Source: Rummeliibacillus suwonensis
Lineage (GTDB): Bacteria; Bacillota; Bacilli; Bacillales_A; Planococcaceae
Direction of reading: 5' to 3'
Assembly: GCF_007896435.1 (NCBI RefSeq)
Contig: NZ_VCBL01000001.1
Location: forward strand, 2,231,078-2,295,077
DNA length: 64,000 bases
How positions within the stretch are numbered: the stretch's first letter is position 1; every line of letters starts with the position of its first letter. Position numbers and translations under genes: made by a program. Positions 36,869-46,388 of the stretch are shown piece after piece. Under the pieces are notes generated by a model. It was given only the letters and a program-made list of their open reading frames with translations, did not search any database and was not told where the DNA came from.

Positions 36869-37056
36869 TGATCAACATCTCCTTAATATATAACGTATAA
36901 GCTTTTTATCCTTCATAAGTTTATCACGAACATGCGCATGAAACTATCGTTATGAAACGATTTCTCTTAAAATCAGACCTTTGACGGAAAAATTTGTTCA
37001 TAAAATTGCAATGATTTACGCTCTTTATACATATATTTTTATCCAAAAACATAAAA
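36869..37056. other. korA upstream region
   Basis: About 190 bp between korA and the spoVS-side terminator; promoter region, no further feature assigned. Confidence 0.35.
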
Positions 37057-37084
37057 AAATACCGGAATCAGTTATCCGGTATTT
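37057..37084 (-). terminator. Terminator upstream of korA
   Basis: AAATACCGGA (37057-37066) pairs with TCCGGTATTT (37075-37084); a run of seven T follows on the minus strand. It closes the spoVS transcript beyond repeat copy 4. Confidence 0.88.
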
Positions 37085-37191
37085 CATTTATTATAGTTAC
37101 TCACGTTTTTAGTGAAGAATCAATGCACTTCGGCGGTCTAAATGATGATGTGATTGGGATTTTCCCCTTAGTCAACCGCCTCTGTTTATTG

Positions 37192-37411
37192 TTTATCCCG
37201 CTTTAACGGGCAGTAAGACCCCCATCTCAAGATTTAGAGAGAAACGAGAAAGATAGATGGGGGATGAACTGCCCGTAAAAGTCCGATTGGTTTGGGCCAA
37301 CAAGATGTTGGTCCCTCAGGTGTTGCCACAGGACGTGGCGCTTTTAACCTGAGTTCTTCTAGTTCAGTGGGGGATGAAGAAAACCCCCACTGATGGAAGC
37401 TTCACTTTATC
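37192..37411 (-). repeat. Structured intergenic repeat, long variant (copy 4, inverted)
   Basis: About 220 bp on the minus strand relative to copies 1-3. It carries the 66-bp module like copy 3. Its GATAAA start at 37411-37406 provides the TAA stop codon of spoVS. Reads CCACAGGACGTGGCG on the plus strand, shared with the repeat at 0.9-1.1 kb. Confidence 0.88.
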
Positions 37412-37673
37412 GTTCTTTTTTTTCAACGAGTAATTTTAAAGCTGTTCGATCCTCACCCGCTATTAAAATATCTGTAAATGCTGGTGAACACGTTAAATCA
37501 GTACCACTCGGCGCTACAAAACCTCTCGCAATTGCGATCGCTTTCACAGCCTGATTGAGGGCACCTGCCCCAACTGCTTGCATCTCTGCATATCCTTGCT
37601 CTCTTATCACTGCCACTAATGCACCTGCTACAGAATTTGGGTTGGAGCGAGACGATACTTTCAATGAATCCAC
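37407..37673 (-). CDS. spoVS: Stage V sporulation protein S
   Basis: 88 residues, Alba-like fold family, nearly identical in core to B. subtilis SpoVS (NSVAGALVAVIREQGYAEMQAVGAGALNQAVKA; FVAPSGTDL). Required for normal septation/coat progress in sporulation; it is expressed early in B. subtilis. The start is GTG 37673, 7 nt after GGAGG; the frame to 37709 lacks a site. The C-terminus (KLLVEKKER) differs from the usual KLIVEPR, and the stop codon belongs to repeat copy 4. Confidence 0.95.
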   Translation of the reverse strand: MDSLKVSSRSNPNSVAGALVAVIREQGYAEMQAVGAGALNQAVKAIAIARGFVAPSGTDLTCSPAFTDILIAGEDRTALKLLVEKKER

Positions 37674-37759
37674 AACTATTCCTCCCTTAGTTTGAAAAAT
37701 CGGGGACATTTTGATTGTCCATGAAGCATTGTATGCTCACCATGCATAAAATAGACTAA

Positions 37760-38557
37760 TTAAGGAACGAATGGATAATCGGCATTTATATAGACACGTT
37801 CAAAATTTTTAGCCTTACCTGATTTTTGATCAAGCTCAACGTAAAATCCGCTTAATACCTCTCTACCTTGCTTCGGTACTTCAAAACGTGTTGGCATATT
37901 GGTTCTAAAACGATAAATCACATCTTCCTTTTTCATGCCAAGCACTTCATCATATGGACCAGTCATACCAACATCCGAGATAAATGCAGTGCCTCCTGGG
38001 AAAATGCGAGCATCCGCGGTTTGTACATGCGTATGCGTACCTACTACAGCGGATGCCTTGCCATCTAAATACCAGCCTAACGCTATTTTTTCACTTGTTG
38101 TTTCTGCGTGAAAATCTACAAAAACAAGAGGAGATATTTTTTTCGCTTGGTTCACTAATTCTTCTGCTTTCGCAAATGGATCCCCATGGGGCGGTAAAAA
38201 TGTACGACCATGTAAATTAATGACGGAGATCGTTTCGTTATTTTTAGTAACGGACACCATTCCTTTACCAGGCGCTTCATCTGAAAAGTTTGCCGGGCGA
38301 ATTAAAAATTCTGCATCATCGATAAAATCAAATATTTCTTTTTGATCCCATGTATGATTTCCCATTGTGATAACATCTACACCCATCATCAACAAATCCT
38401 GATAAATGCGTTTGGTTATTCCTCGACCGGCAGCCGCGTTTTCACCATTAGCAATTACAACATCCACATTATATTTTCTTTTCAATCGAGGTAAATAAGT
38501 TTCAACTGCATCCAGACCAATATTTCCAACAATATCTCCTATAAATAACACTTTCAT
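37760..38557 (-). CDS. ymdB: YmdB metallophosphoesterase
   Basis: About 265 residues; calcineurin-like phosphodiesterase with FIGDIVGNIG, NGENAAAGRGI, TMGNHTWDQKEI, DFHAETTSEK and VVGTHTHVQTAD giving the dinuclear metal ligands. In B. subtilis YmdB hydrolyses 2',3'/3',5'-cyclic nucleotides and influences biofilm and motility decisions, and is genetically linked to RNase Y. ATG 38557 gives the family start MKVLFIGD; a GTG at 38566 is in frame. A terminator separates it from rny. Confidence 0.94.
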   Translation of the reverse strand: MKVLFIGDIVGNIGLDAVETYLPRLKRKYNVDVVIANGENAAAGRGITKRIYQDLLMMGVDVITMGNHTWDQKEIFDFIDDAEFLIRPANFSDEAPGKGMVSVTKNNETISVINLHGRTFLPPHGDPFAKAEELVNQAKKISPLVFVDFHAETTSEKIALGWYLDGKASAVVGTHTHVQTADARIFPGGTAFISDVGMTGPYDEVLGMKKEDVIYRFRTNMPTRFEVPKQGREVLSGFYVELDQKSGKAKNFERVYINADYPFVP

Positions 38558-38579
38558 TTTATCCACTCATTTCCATTAT

Positions 38580-38615
38580 AAAAGGCTTCTCGACCGAAGT
38601 GCTGAGAAGCCTTTT
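38580..38615 (-). terminator. rny terminator
   Basis: Perfect 12-bp stem AAAAGGCTTCTC (38580-38591) / GAGAAGCCTTTT (38604-38615). It lies between rny and ymdB, so these two are at least partly separate transcripts. Confidence 0.85.
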
Positions 38616-38717
38616 ATCAATTAAATTCAAAAGTTTAAACCTGCAGTTCAACTGATATTCAATTAAGCTTCAGTGACACAACTTTTCATCTTAAAACAAG
38701 CCACTTCTGCCTTACAA

Positions 38718-40274
38718 TTATTTTGCGTATTCAACGGCACGAGTTTCTCGGATGACAGTTACCTTAATATGTCCTGGATAGTCTAATTCATCCTCAATTT
38801 GTTTACGAATATCTCGAGCTAGACGATGTGATGCCAAATCATCAATTTGATCTGGTCGAACTATAATACGGATCTCACGTCCTGCTTGAATAGCATAGGA
38901 CTTTTCTACACCATCATAAGATTCGGATATTTCTTCCAATTTTTCCAGTCGTCGAATATAATTTTCCAATGTTTCACTACGCGCCCCAGGTCTTGCGGCT
39001 GATAATGCATCGGCAGCAGCCACTAAAACTGCAATAACAGATGTTGGTTCTGTATCACCATGGTGAGATGCGATACTGTTAATAACAACAGGATGCTCAT
39101 GGTATTTCGTAGCTAACTCAACGCCGATTTCAACGTGGCTACCTTCTACTTCATGGTCGATTGCCTTACCAATATCATGAAGTAAACCTGCACGTTTCGC
39201 TAGAGTAACATCTTCTCCTAACTCAGCAGCAAGTAAGCCAGCCAAGTGAGCAACTTCTATCGAGTGCTTTAAGACGTTCTGACCATAACTAGTACGATAC
39301 TTCATTCGCCCAAGGATCTTTATTAAATCTGGATGTAGATTATGAATTCCTACTTCAAATGTTGTTTGTTCCCCAGTTTCTCGAATTTGTTCATCTATTT
39401 CTCGACGTGCTTTTTCCACCATTTCTTCTATACGCGCTGGGTGAATGCGTCCATCTTGAACAAGTTTTTCTAGTGCTAAGCGTGCCGTCTCACGACGAAT
39501 TGGATCAAATCCTGATAAAATGACCGCTTCTGGCGTATCATCAATGATCAAATCAATACCAGTTAATGTTTCAAGCGTTCGGATATTGCGACCTTCACGT
39601 CCAATAATACGACCTTTCATCTCATCGTTTGGTAAGTTAACGACAGATACAGTCGTTTCTGCAACGTGGTCTGCTGCAAAGCGTTGAATGGCAAGTGATA
39701 GCACTTCCCTTGCTTTTTTATCAGCATCCTCTTTTGCACGTGTTTCAGCTTCTTTTGTCATAACGGCAATATCAGTTGATAACTCGCTTTCTACTTGTTT
39801 AAGTATAATTGCTTTTGCTTCTTCACGAGATAATGCTGAAATGCGCTCAATTTCGGATTGTTGTTTAGCAACAAGTTCTTCCACTTTGCTTTCCATCTGT
39901 ACAATATGCTGTTGTCTTTCAGATAGAGCTTCTTCTTTACGCTCTAATCCTGATTCTCTCTTATTCAGAGCGTCATCCTTGCGGTCAAGATTTTCTTCTC
40001 TTTGCAATAACCGATTCTCTTGTTTTACAATTTCTGACCGGCGTTCACGGATGTCATTTTCTGCTTCAGTTCGAAGTTTGTGAGTTTCATCTTTTGCTTC
40101 AAGTAGTGCTTCCTTCTTAAGGGCTTCCGCTTCTCTTTTACCTTCTTCGATAATAAGTTCCGCAGAATTCTTTGCACCGTTCACTTTTGAATCGTTCACT
40201 TTTTTCATGATCAAATAGATAACAGCGGCACCGACGATAAATCCAAGCAAAGCGGAGATGATGATTTCCATCAT
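38718..40274 (-). CDS. rny: Ribonuclease Y
   Basis: 518 residues. One N-terminal membrane anchor (about 3-25), a long coiled coil rich in E/K/R (about 30-200), KH domain ([28 protein letters not shown]) and HD domain with [15 protein letters not shown]. The membrane-bound endoribonuclease that starts mRNA decay in Bacillus. AGGAGG lies 8 nt before ATG 40274. Its helper RicA is encoded in the same window (ymcA). Confidence 0.97.
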   Translation of the reverse strand: MMEIIISALLGFIVGAAVIYLIMKKVNDSKVNGAKNSAELIIEEGKREAEALKKEALLEAKDETHKLRTEAENDIRERRSEIVKQENRLLQREENLDRKDDALNKRESGLERKEEALSERQQHIVQMESKVEELVAKQQSEIERISALSREEAKAIILKQVESELSTDIAVMTKEAETRAKEDADKKAREVLSLAIQRFAADHVAETTVSVVNLPNDEMKGRIIGREGRNIRTLETLTGIDLIIDDTPEAVILSGFDPIRRETARLALEKLVQDGRIHPARIEEMVEKARREIDEQIRETGEQTTFEVGIHNLHPDLIKILGRMKYRTSYGQNVLKHSIEVAHLAGLLAAELGEDVTLAKRAGLLHDIGKAIDHEVEGSHVEIGVELATKYHEHPVVINSIASHHGDTEPTSVIAVLVAAADALSAARPGARSETLENYIRRLEKLEEISESYDGVEKSYAIQAGREIRIIVRPDQIDDLASHRLARDIRKQIEDELDYPGHIKVTVIRETRAVEYAK

Positions 40275-40689
40275 TTGAATAACCTCCTCTTGCTGTTTCA
40301 AATTCTGTTTCAGTCGGCTTTACATTGATTATTCAATATAGTGCCAATTTCATTTCAATTTTAGAAATAATACAAGTTAATTGTATAGTTGATAAATAGA
40401 CCTGTCAAGGATTCACAGTTTTTGAATGTATTATTATCCAGCTCTTACAGCTATTCCTTTGGTATTTTGTCATCTTCATAGTAAAAAGTTGTACTTTTTA
40501 TTTTGATTGTTTTGTTTGCTACAGGAAGATGAAGATAATTAAAAATTTTTTCATTTTCACTATGTAAGGCTCGTCGCTTTCTGCTACACAATTATTAAAT
40601 GTAGCGGTCATTAAACGTTCGTGTTCTTTATATGATTTTTGTGTTATGAAATGGACTCTATTATAAAATGGATTCTAATGTAAAAAAAT
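40275..40689. other. Non-coding interval recA-rny
   Basis: About 415 bp; contains the rny promoter region. No gene, RNA or good repeat recognised. Confidence 0.4.
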
Positions 40690-40727
40690 AGAGCGCAGAA
40701 AACTGATCAATCAGCATTCTGTGCTCT
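40690..40727 (-). terminator. recA terminator
   Basis: AGAGCGCAGA (40690-40699) pairs with TCTGTGCTCT (40718-40727) with one G-U, inner stem CTGAT/ATCAG, then a T-run on the minus strand. Confidence 0.85.
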
Positions 40728-40820
40728 TTGTTATAATGTTTTCTTTTTCGACTTTGCTATATACCCTGTTGACTTTCACTACAGGGGTATAGCCCAATCG
40801 ACTTTTACTCTGGTCTAACA

Positions 40821-41873
40821 CTATTTTTCATCAAATAATGTTGGAGTTCCTTCATCTTCGCCTTTTTCAGATACTTCATATCCATCATCACCAATACCTG
40901 AAGCTACACGGATTTTTTGAGCAATTTCATCACGGATTTCCGGATTTTCTTTTAAAAATTGTTTTGCGTTTTCACGGCCTTGCCCTAAACGTTCATCTTC
41001 ATAGGCATACCAAGAACCGCTTTTTTGTACGATATCCTTTTCAACACCAATATCGATAATTTCTCCTTCTTTTGAAATCCCTTCGCCGTACATAATATCT
41101 ACTTCAGCTGTTTTAAATGGTGGCGCTACTTTGTTTTTCACAACTTTGATCTTCGTGCGGTTACCAACCATATCATTACCTTGTTTGATTGTTTCTGCAC
41201 GGCGTACTTCTAAGCGTACGGAAGCATAGAATTTTAGCGCACGTCCGCCTGGAGTAGTTTCAGGGTTACCAAACATCACGCCTATTTTTTCTCGGATTTG
41301 GTTGATAAAGATAGCGATCGTATTCGATTTATTGATAATACCAGATAATTTTCGTAATGCTTGTGACATTAAACGGGCTTGAAGACCAACATGGGAATCT
41401 CCCATTTCCCCTTCAATTTCTGCTTTTGGTACAAGTGCAGCAACAGAATCCACAACAATAATATCAATAGCACCACTTCGTACTAATGCTTCCGCAATTT
41501 CTAATGCTTGTTCACCAGTATCTGGTTGAGATAATAGCAATTCGTCGATATTAACACCAAGTTTAGAAGCATAAACAGGATCAAGAGCATGTTCAGCATC
41601 AATAAATGCTGCTTGACCTCCGTTTGCTTGTACTTCTGCGATAGCATGAAGGGCTACGGTTGTTTTACCTGAACTTTCTGGTCCATATATTTCAATGACA
41701 CGACCACGTGGATAGCCGCCAACTCCAAGTGCTGTATCAAGTGCTAACGAACCACTTGAAGATGTGGCAACTTTACTGTCTGCCTTTTCTCCTAATTTCA
41801 TAACAGATCCCTTACCAAATTGCTTTTCAATTTGTTTAAGAGCCATGTCTAATGCCGCTTTACGTTCGTCCAA
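40821..41873 (-). CDS. recA: Recombinase RecA
   Basis: 350 residues. Walker [10 protein letters not shown], Walker [11 protein letters not shown], loop L1 around [12 protein letters not shown] and L2 [22 protein letters not shown], acidic C-terminus ending TLFDEK. Forms filaments on ssDNA for homologous recombination and stimulates LexA self-cleavage. Preceded by a LexA box and SigA promoter (41918-41968). GGAGG precedes ATG 41873. Confidence 0.98.
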   Translation of the reverse strand: MDERKAALDMALKQIEKQFGKGSVMKLGEKADSKVATSSSGSLALDTALGVGGYPRGRVIEIYGPESSGKTTVALHAIAEVQANGGQAAFIDAEHALDPVYASKLGVNIDELLLSQPDTGEQALEIAEALVRSGAIDIIVVDSVAALVPKAEIEGEMGDSHVGLQARLMSQALRKLSGIINKSNTIAIFINQIREKIGVMFGNPETTPGGRALKFYASVRLEVRRAETIKQGNDMVGNRTKIKVVKNKVAPPFKTAEVDIMYGEGISKEGEIIDIGVEKDIVQKSGSWYAYEDERLGQGRENAKQFLKENPEIRDEIAQKIRVASGIGDDGYEVSEKGEDEGTPTLFDEK

Positions 41874-41917
41874 TCTAGTTCCTCCTTTGAAATGGGTTCT
41901 CTTATATTTCTGTTTCT

Positions 41918-41968
41918 ACTATACTTCTTTTCTGAGAAAAAGACAAGAAAAAAGCGAACATTTATTCG
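41918..41968 (-). promoter_or_regulatory. recA promoter with LexA (SOS) box
   Basis: Minus strand: CGAATAAATGTTCG (41968-41955), one mismatch from CGAAC-N4-GTTCG, then TTGTCT (41946-41941), 17-bp spacer and TATAGT (41923-41918). The box lies just upstream of -35. Confidence 0.85.
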
Positions 41969-41989
41969 TAAATTTTTATACACTATTGA

Positions 41990-42309
41990 AAAGTGATAGC
42001 TATAAATTATATGAAATCTATATTTTAATAGCTTATTTTAAGTTAAAAATTGATTTTTAATGAAAAATATTAGGTATGTTGATTATCCAATTTTATCCAC
42101 AACATATAGGGTATTCGCTGATACGGCTTGCACGACTCATGTGGGCGCGGCTTGAGCCTTCTTAGCGAAGCTGTGGGGTCTCAACTGTTCTCTTTTCCCA
42201 CGGAACATTAAATTTACTTCACTGCTTTTTCGCCTTCTCTAAAAATAGCTTACTTATTATCATCCCAAATACTTGTTTCATTTAAAGAAAGAGTATTCGA
42301 ATCTATTGA
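41990..42309. repeat. cinA-recA spacer with decayed Bacillaceae-type repeat
   Basis: At about 42105-42215, GCTGTGGGGTCTCAAC, TCTTTTCCCACGGA align loosely with the 0.9-1.1 kb repeat (CTGCGGGGCTTTCAGC, CTTTTCCCGTAGGA). The spacer separates cinA from recA, which are cotranscribed in B. subtilis. Confidence 0.45.
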
Positions 42310-43563
42310 TCATTTTGAATATCCTTTTTTAACCAATAGCTGAATTAAATAATAAAATGCAAATTTAACTGCACGAAGACGGTTTGTATTACGCATGCCA
42401 GATAATTGCAATCGATAGGTAGCAGGCCGATCTTTGCCTATTGCAATTCCAATCCAAACTGTACCCGCTGGTTGATCGCCATGTGCTTCTGGACCAGCTG
42501 CCCCCGTTAACCCTACACCAATATCCGTATGGAACTTTTCCCTTACAAGATGCGCCATTGCTCCAGCACATTCGGCACTCACTACACCATATTTTTCAAG
42601 TATTTCTTTCGGCATTCCAAGCTGTTCTTTTTTTACTTGTTCCGTATATGTAACCATGCCACCTAGTAAAGATTGGCTGATCCCTGGATTGGCTGCAAGC
42701 TCTGATTGAAACAATCCGGCTGTTAAACTTTCTGCTGCTGAAATCGTTAGATGATTCGTTATCAATATCTCTGCTACTTTACTAGACAGCGAATCATCAT
42801 CCACACCGTATAAATAATCTCCCACTCGTTCTAATATTTCTTTTTTTGTTTTATTGATCAATATCCAAGCTTTTTCGCTATTTTCGGCATTTGCTGTAAT
42901 GCGCAATGTCACTTCTCCATCTGAAGCAAGTGGCGCGATCGTTGGATTAGACTGCTGATCTAGTAAATCTTGTATACGTACTTCTAACTCAGCTTCCCCT
43001 ATTCCATAAAAGCGTAGTACATGTGATACAATTTGGGCACCTTCATGCAAACGTGTGGCAAGATTGGGCTTTGCTTCAAACTGAAACATAGGCTCCATTT
43101 CCTTAGGGGGTCCTGGTAGTAGAATATACGTACGTTTTTGATCGTCATAGATCATTCCTGGAGCCATACCATTCTTATTGACCAAAACATCGCATCCCTT
43201 TAATACCAGCGCCTGCTTACGGTTATTTTCAGTCATTGCTCGATTTTGTTTTTCAAAAAACGCTTCGATTGATTTCACCGCATCCACATCATACACAAGC
43301 TCTGTTTGCAAATGCTTTGCGATCGTTTCCTTCGTTAAATCATCTTTTGTTGGGCCTAAACCCCCAGAGAAAATAATAAGATCTGCACGCGATTCAGCAA
43401 TTTTAATCGCTTCCTCTAGACGAGCGGCATTATCTCCAACGACTGTATGATAATAAACATTGATTCCGAGTTCCGATAGATGATTAGAGATAAAACGGGC
43501 ATTTGTATTGGTTATCTGCCCTAATAATAATTCAGATCCTACAGCAATAATTTCTGCATCCAT
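42310..43563 (-). CDS. cinA: CinA: nicotinamide-nucleotide amidase / ADP-ribose pyrophosphatase-like
   Basis: 417 residues. N-terminal MoCF/COG1058 domain (AEIIAVGSELLLGQITNTNA; FSGGLGPTKDDLTKE) and C-terminal CinA/PncC domain (SAAESLTAGLFQSELA; GVGLTGAAGPEAHGD), which deamidates NMN in pyridine nucleotide salvage. Competence-induced in B. subtilis and usually upstream of recA, as here. Confidence 0.94.
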   Translation of the reverse strand: MDAEIIAVGSELLLGQITNTNARFISNHLSELGINVYYHTVVGDNAARLEEAIKIAESRADLIIFSGGLGPTKDDLTKETIAKHLQTELVYDVDAVKSIEAFFEKQNRAMTENNRKQALVLKGCDVLVNKNGMAPGMIYDDQKRTYILLPGPPKEMEPMFQFEAKPNLATRLHEGAQIVSHVLRFYGIGEAELEVRIQDLLDQQSNPTIAPLASDGEVTLRITANAENSEKAWILINKTKKEILERVGDYLYGVDDDSLSSKVAEILITNHLTISAAESLTAGLFQSELAANPGISQSLLGGMVTYTEQVKKEQLGMPKEILEKYGVVSAECAGAMAHLVREKFHTDIGVGLTGAAGPEAHGDQPAGTVWIGIAIGKDRPATYRLQLSGMRNTNRLRAVKFAFYYLIQLLVKKGYSK

Positions 43564-43814
43564 CCACTATTCCTCCTTCTACAAAGTGAAATTTCACACA
43601 GCGATGGTTTTCTTCAGCCCTTTGTATGGGTTGAACCAACCAATTTTTAACAAACAACTGAAAATCCATAACGAAAAAGGATTTATACCCGTGGTAATTT
43701 TTAAAAATCCTACTAAAAATGACTCATTCGCTTGAATTGAAGAAGCGCCACAAATAGTAGTGGTTGCTAGACGAAAATAGGATCTTTCGTTAAGCAAAAT
43801 GAGCCGATAATATA
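43564..43814. other. pgsA-cinA spacer with repeat fragment
   Basis: At 43583-43645, AAAGTGAAATTTCACACAGC, GGTTTTCTTCAGCCC, GGGTTGAACCAACC is a degraded piece of the structured repeat. A minus-strand frame over 43594-43797 is not credible. Confidence 0.4.
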
Positions 43815-44393
43815 TTATTTTGATTCTAATAAAATTTTACGGTTTAACCAGAAGTAATCAATACCAGACCAAATGGTGAAAACCAGTGCAACATAAAGCA
43901 TAAATGTTCCGAATGGAATACCCCACATGGCAAAAATAATGTTATTAAGTAATAATGATGCGATTGCGATGATTTGTGTCCAAGTCTTGATCTTACCTAG
44001 TTGGTTAGCAGCTACAACTTCACCTTGTTCTGCACAAATTAATCGTAAACCAGTAACCGCGAACTCACGGCTAATAATAACGATCACAACCCAAGCCGGT
44101 GCGTCTCCCATCCCTACTAATAATATAAATGCAGATGAGACAAGCAACTTATCTGCCAATGGGTCTAAAAATTTCCCTAAATTCGTAACTAAATGATATT
44201 TACGAGCATAGTGGCCATCAATCCAATCTGTCATTGATGCGACGATAAAAATTAAAGCACCTACAAATTGTTCAACTGGTAGTGTAGCACCTAAAATAGA
44301 TATATTGCCCCAATCAAAATCTAACACCATCAATAATACAAATACAGGTATTAGACAAATTCGAGAGACTGTAATTCTATTAGGAATATTCAT
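43815..44393 (-). CDS. pgsA: CDP-diacylglycerol-glycerol-3-phosphate 3-phosphatidyltransferase
   Basis: 192 residues, membrane protein with about 4-6 spans and the CDP-alcohol phosphotransferase motif (DG-x2-AR-x8-G-x3-D-x3-D) in DWIDGHYARKYHLVTNLGKF then LDPLADK. Makes phosphatidylglycerol phosphate, the precursor of phosphatidylglycerol and cardiolipin. ATG 44393 gives the family start MNIPNRITVSR and has AAAGGTG upstream. Confidence 0.96.
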   Translation of the reverse strand: MNIPNRITVSRICLIPVFVLLMVLDFDWGNISILGATLPVEQFVGALIFIVASMTDWIDGHYARKYHLVTNLGKFLDPLADKLLVSSAFILLVGMGDAPAWVVIVIISREFAVTGLRLICAEQGEVVAANQLGKIKTWTQIIAIASLLLNNIIFAMWGIPFGTFMLYVALVFTIWSGIDYFWLNRKILLESK

Positions 44394-44440
44394 TTGTTTC
44401 ACCTTTCTTAACAAAGGAAAAAGTCATCTTTTTCAGATGA

Positions 44441-45358
44441 CTACTTTTCTTCCTCAAATTTAATAACGATATTTTGAGTATAACGTTCTGCAGGAGTCGC
44501 TGCAAACTTAATCTTTTCATCATTCACATATACAGTACCATTTGCAGATGCTCCAAGTCTAACACGAACACTTTTGTGTCCAGTAGCATCTATATCGAGT
44601 TCATCACCATCACTATACATTTGATCTGCCTTATAAGAATCTGATTCATTGGAGATCTCCGTACCATTTTCATCTTGAATCCCTACCCAAGTTGAACCAG
44701 TAACTTTTACTTTGATCTTGAAGTCTTTAGCTCCTGTTAATGTATACGTAGTCGTTACACTATCGTTTTCCAAAACACCTTCTGAAATCTTTTGTTGCGT
44801 TTCTTCCTCTTTTTGTGTAGTATCGTCTGCATTATTTTCTTGTGTATCTGTTTTGGTTTGATCTTCTTTATCCTTATTACTATTCGTTTTGACATCTGTT
44901 GATTCCACTTTGACGTCTTGTTGTTTTGGTTCATCCACAACGTCATTGCTAGAATTATGTTGTTTCAAGAACCAAATGGCAGCAATAATAATGATGATAA
45001 ATAAGGCAACAATTAATTTAGGCATCCAATCGGAACTGCCTCTAGATGCTTTCCTTGCTAAACTACGTCGTTGTTGTGGTTGTTGGACATTTGTAGTTGC
45101 TGTCACAGTTTGTGCCGTTTTATTAGCTGGAACTTCATCTTTGAATGTTTCTAATAATTCATTGCTATCTAATCCTACTGCTTCTGCGTATTGCTTTATA
45201 AACGCACGTACATAAAATGTTCCCGGCATAATGCTATAATTGCCTTCTTCAATTGCAGAAAGATAACGTTTTTGGATTTTGGTGATTTCCTGCAAATCAT
45301 CCAGACTATAACCTTTTGACACTCTCGCTTCCTTCAAACGAGCTCCTAATTCTGTCAA
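44441..45358 (-). CDS. rodZ: RodZ (YmfM) cell-shape protein
   Basis: 305 residues. N-terminal cytoplasmic HTH_25 domain (about 1-75; LGARLKEARVSKGYSLDDLQEITKIQKRYLSAIEEG), basic stretch, one membrane span (about 115-135, LIVALFIIIIIAAIWFL), a low-complexity acidic/Lys/Thr linker (about 140-195) and an extracellular DUF4115 beta domain. Links MreB filaments to the wall elongation machinery. Located between ymfK and pgsA as in B. subtilis. Confidence 0.93.
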   Translation of the reverse strand: MTELGARLKEARVSKGYSLDDLQEITKIQKRYLSAIEEGNYSIMPGTFYVRAFIKQYAEAVGLDSNELLETFKDEVPANKTAQTVTATTNVQQPQQRRSLARKASRGSSDWMPKLIVALFIIIIIAAIWFLKQHNSSNDVVDEPKQQDVKVESTDVKTNSNKDKEDQTKTDTQENNADDTTQKEEETQQKISEGVLENDSVTTTYTLTGAKDFKIKVKVTGSTWVGIQDENGTEISNESDSYKADQMYSDGDELDIDATGHKSVRVRLGASANGTVYVNDEKIKFAATPAERYTQNIVIKFEEEK

Positions 45359-45375
45359 TTGTAAACACCTTCCTG

Positions 45376-46176
45376 TTAAAAATTAAATCCTCCAAAACCA
45401 CCGAAACCATCCGAATCTTGTAAAAAGCTACTATTACGCTCAAGTACTTCGTATGTAATTTCTTCATCTGGATGATGTCTTAATTCGATAATATAATCAA
45501 AGTCCTCGATTGTATATTCAGAATGTTGCACGAACATATCAGGGTGTTCAATCACAATGGTGGACGGTAGTTGCATAATTTCTCGTACTAATTGTTGATG
45601 ACGCTCGTCCATAGATCGTCTAGTAACAATTCCATCTAATATAAATACATTGTTACTATTAAATTCATCTCCAAGTAGTCGATTCCGCACGGTTTGTTTA
45701 ATCATAGTTGATGATAAAAATAACCATCGTTTGTTTGCACAAACACTCGCTGCAACAATTGACTCTGTTTTTCCAACTCGAGGCATTCCACGAATTCCTA
45801 TTAACTTACGACCTTCTTTTTTAAAAATCTCAGCCATAAAATCGACAAGAATCCCCAGTTCATCACGGACAAAACGAAATGTTTTTTTCTCATCCGCCTC
45901 ACGTTGAATATATCGACCATGCCGAATAGCTAAACGATCTCGAGTAGTAGGTTGTCGAAATTTCGTCACTTTTATCATTTCCATTGTCGAAACTATACTT
46001 CTAAATCGTTCAATTTGTTCCTCTTTTTCGGCACGTAGAAGCATTCCTCTTCGCACTTGGTCAACACCATTTATCGTTACTATATTAACCCGAAGCATCC
46101 CTAATAATGACGCAATATCACCTAATAATCCGGGGCGATTGATTTGTATTTCATACTCAAAATACCACTCTCTCAC
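45376..46176 (-). CDS. ymfK: YmfK, DUF3388 protein with ACT-like N-terminus
   Basis: 266 residues. The first 70 residues (YEIQINRPGLLGDIASLLGMLRVNIVTING) look like an ACT domain; the rest is DUF3388 with a P-loop-like GMPRVGKTES. Conserved in Bacillales; function unknown. GTG 46176 is 10 nt from GAAGGG; the in-frame TTG at 46182 is only 4 nt away. Upstream of rodZ with a 17-bp gap. Confidence 0.85.
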   Translation of the reverse strand: MREWYFEYEIQINRPGLLGDIASLLGMLRVNIVTINGVDQVRRGMLLRAEKEEQIERFRSIVSTMEMIKVTKFRQPTTRDRLAIRHGRYIQREADEKKTFRFVRDELGILVDFMAEIFKKEGRKLIGIRGMPRVGKTESIVAASVCANKRWLFLSSTMIKQTVRNRLLGDEFNSNNVFILDGIVTRRSMDERHQQLVREIMQLPSTIVIEHPDMFVQHSEYTIEDFDYIIELRHHPDEEITYEVLERNSSFLQDSDGFGGFGGFNF

Positions 46177-46274
46177 ATACAACGATCCCTTCTATTATAA
46201 AACGCATAAAACATATCTAAGTTCCATAATAGCCGATTTTTCTATAGATGAAAAGAGAAAAAGAAAAGGGTTGT

Positions 46275-46302
46275 CTTAAAAGTATCAAAATATACTTTTA
46301 AA
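46275..46302. terminator. Hairpin between ymfJ and ymfK
   Basis: TTAAAAGTAT pairs with ATACTTTTAA. AT-rich stem in the ymfJ-ymfK gap; T-rich DNA follows on the minus strand. Weak evidence for termination. Confidence 0.4.
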
Positions 46303-46388
46303 GCATCCCCGTACTTATTTATAACGACGATTAACCTCGATGTCTAAAATGATTGTTGCTAAAAAATTGCTCAAAACTGTTCTTCTTC

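Noticed and set aside
43594-43797. 67-codon minus-strand frame upstream of cinA
   Set aside because: Overlaps a decayed repeat, no ribosome-binding site, no family.
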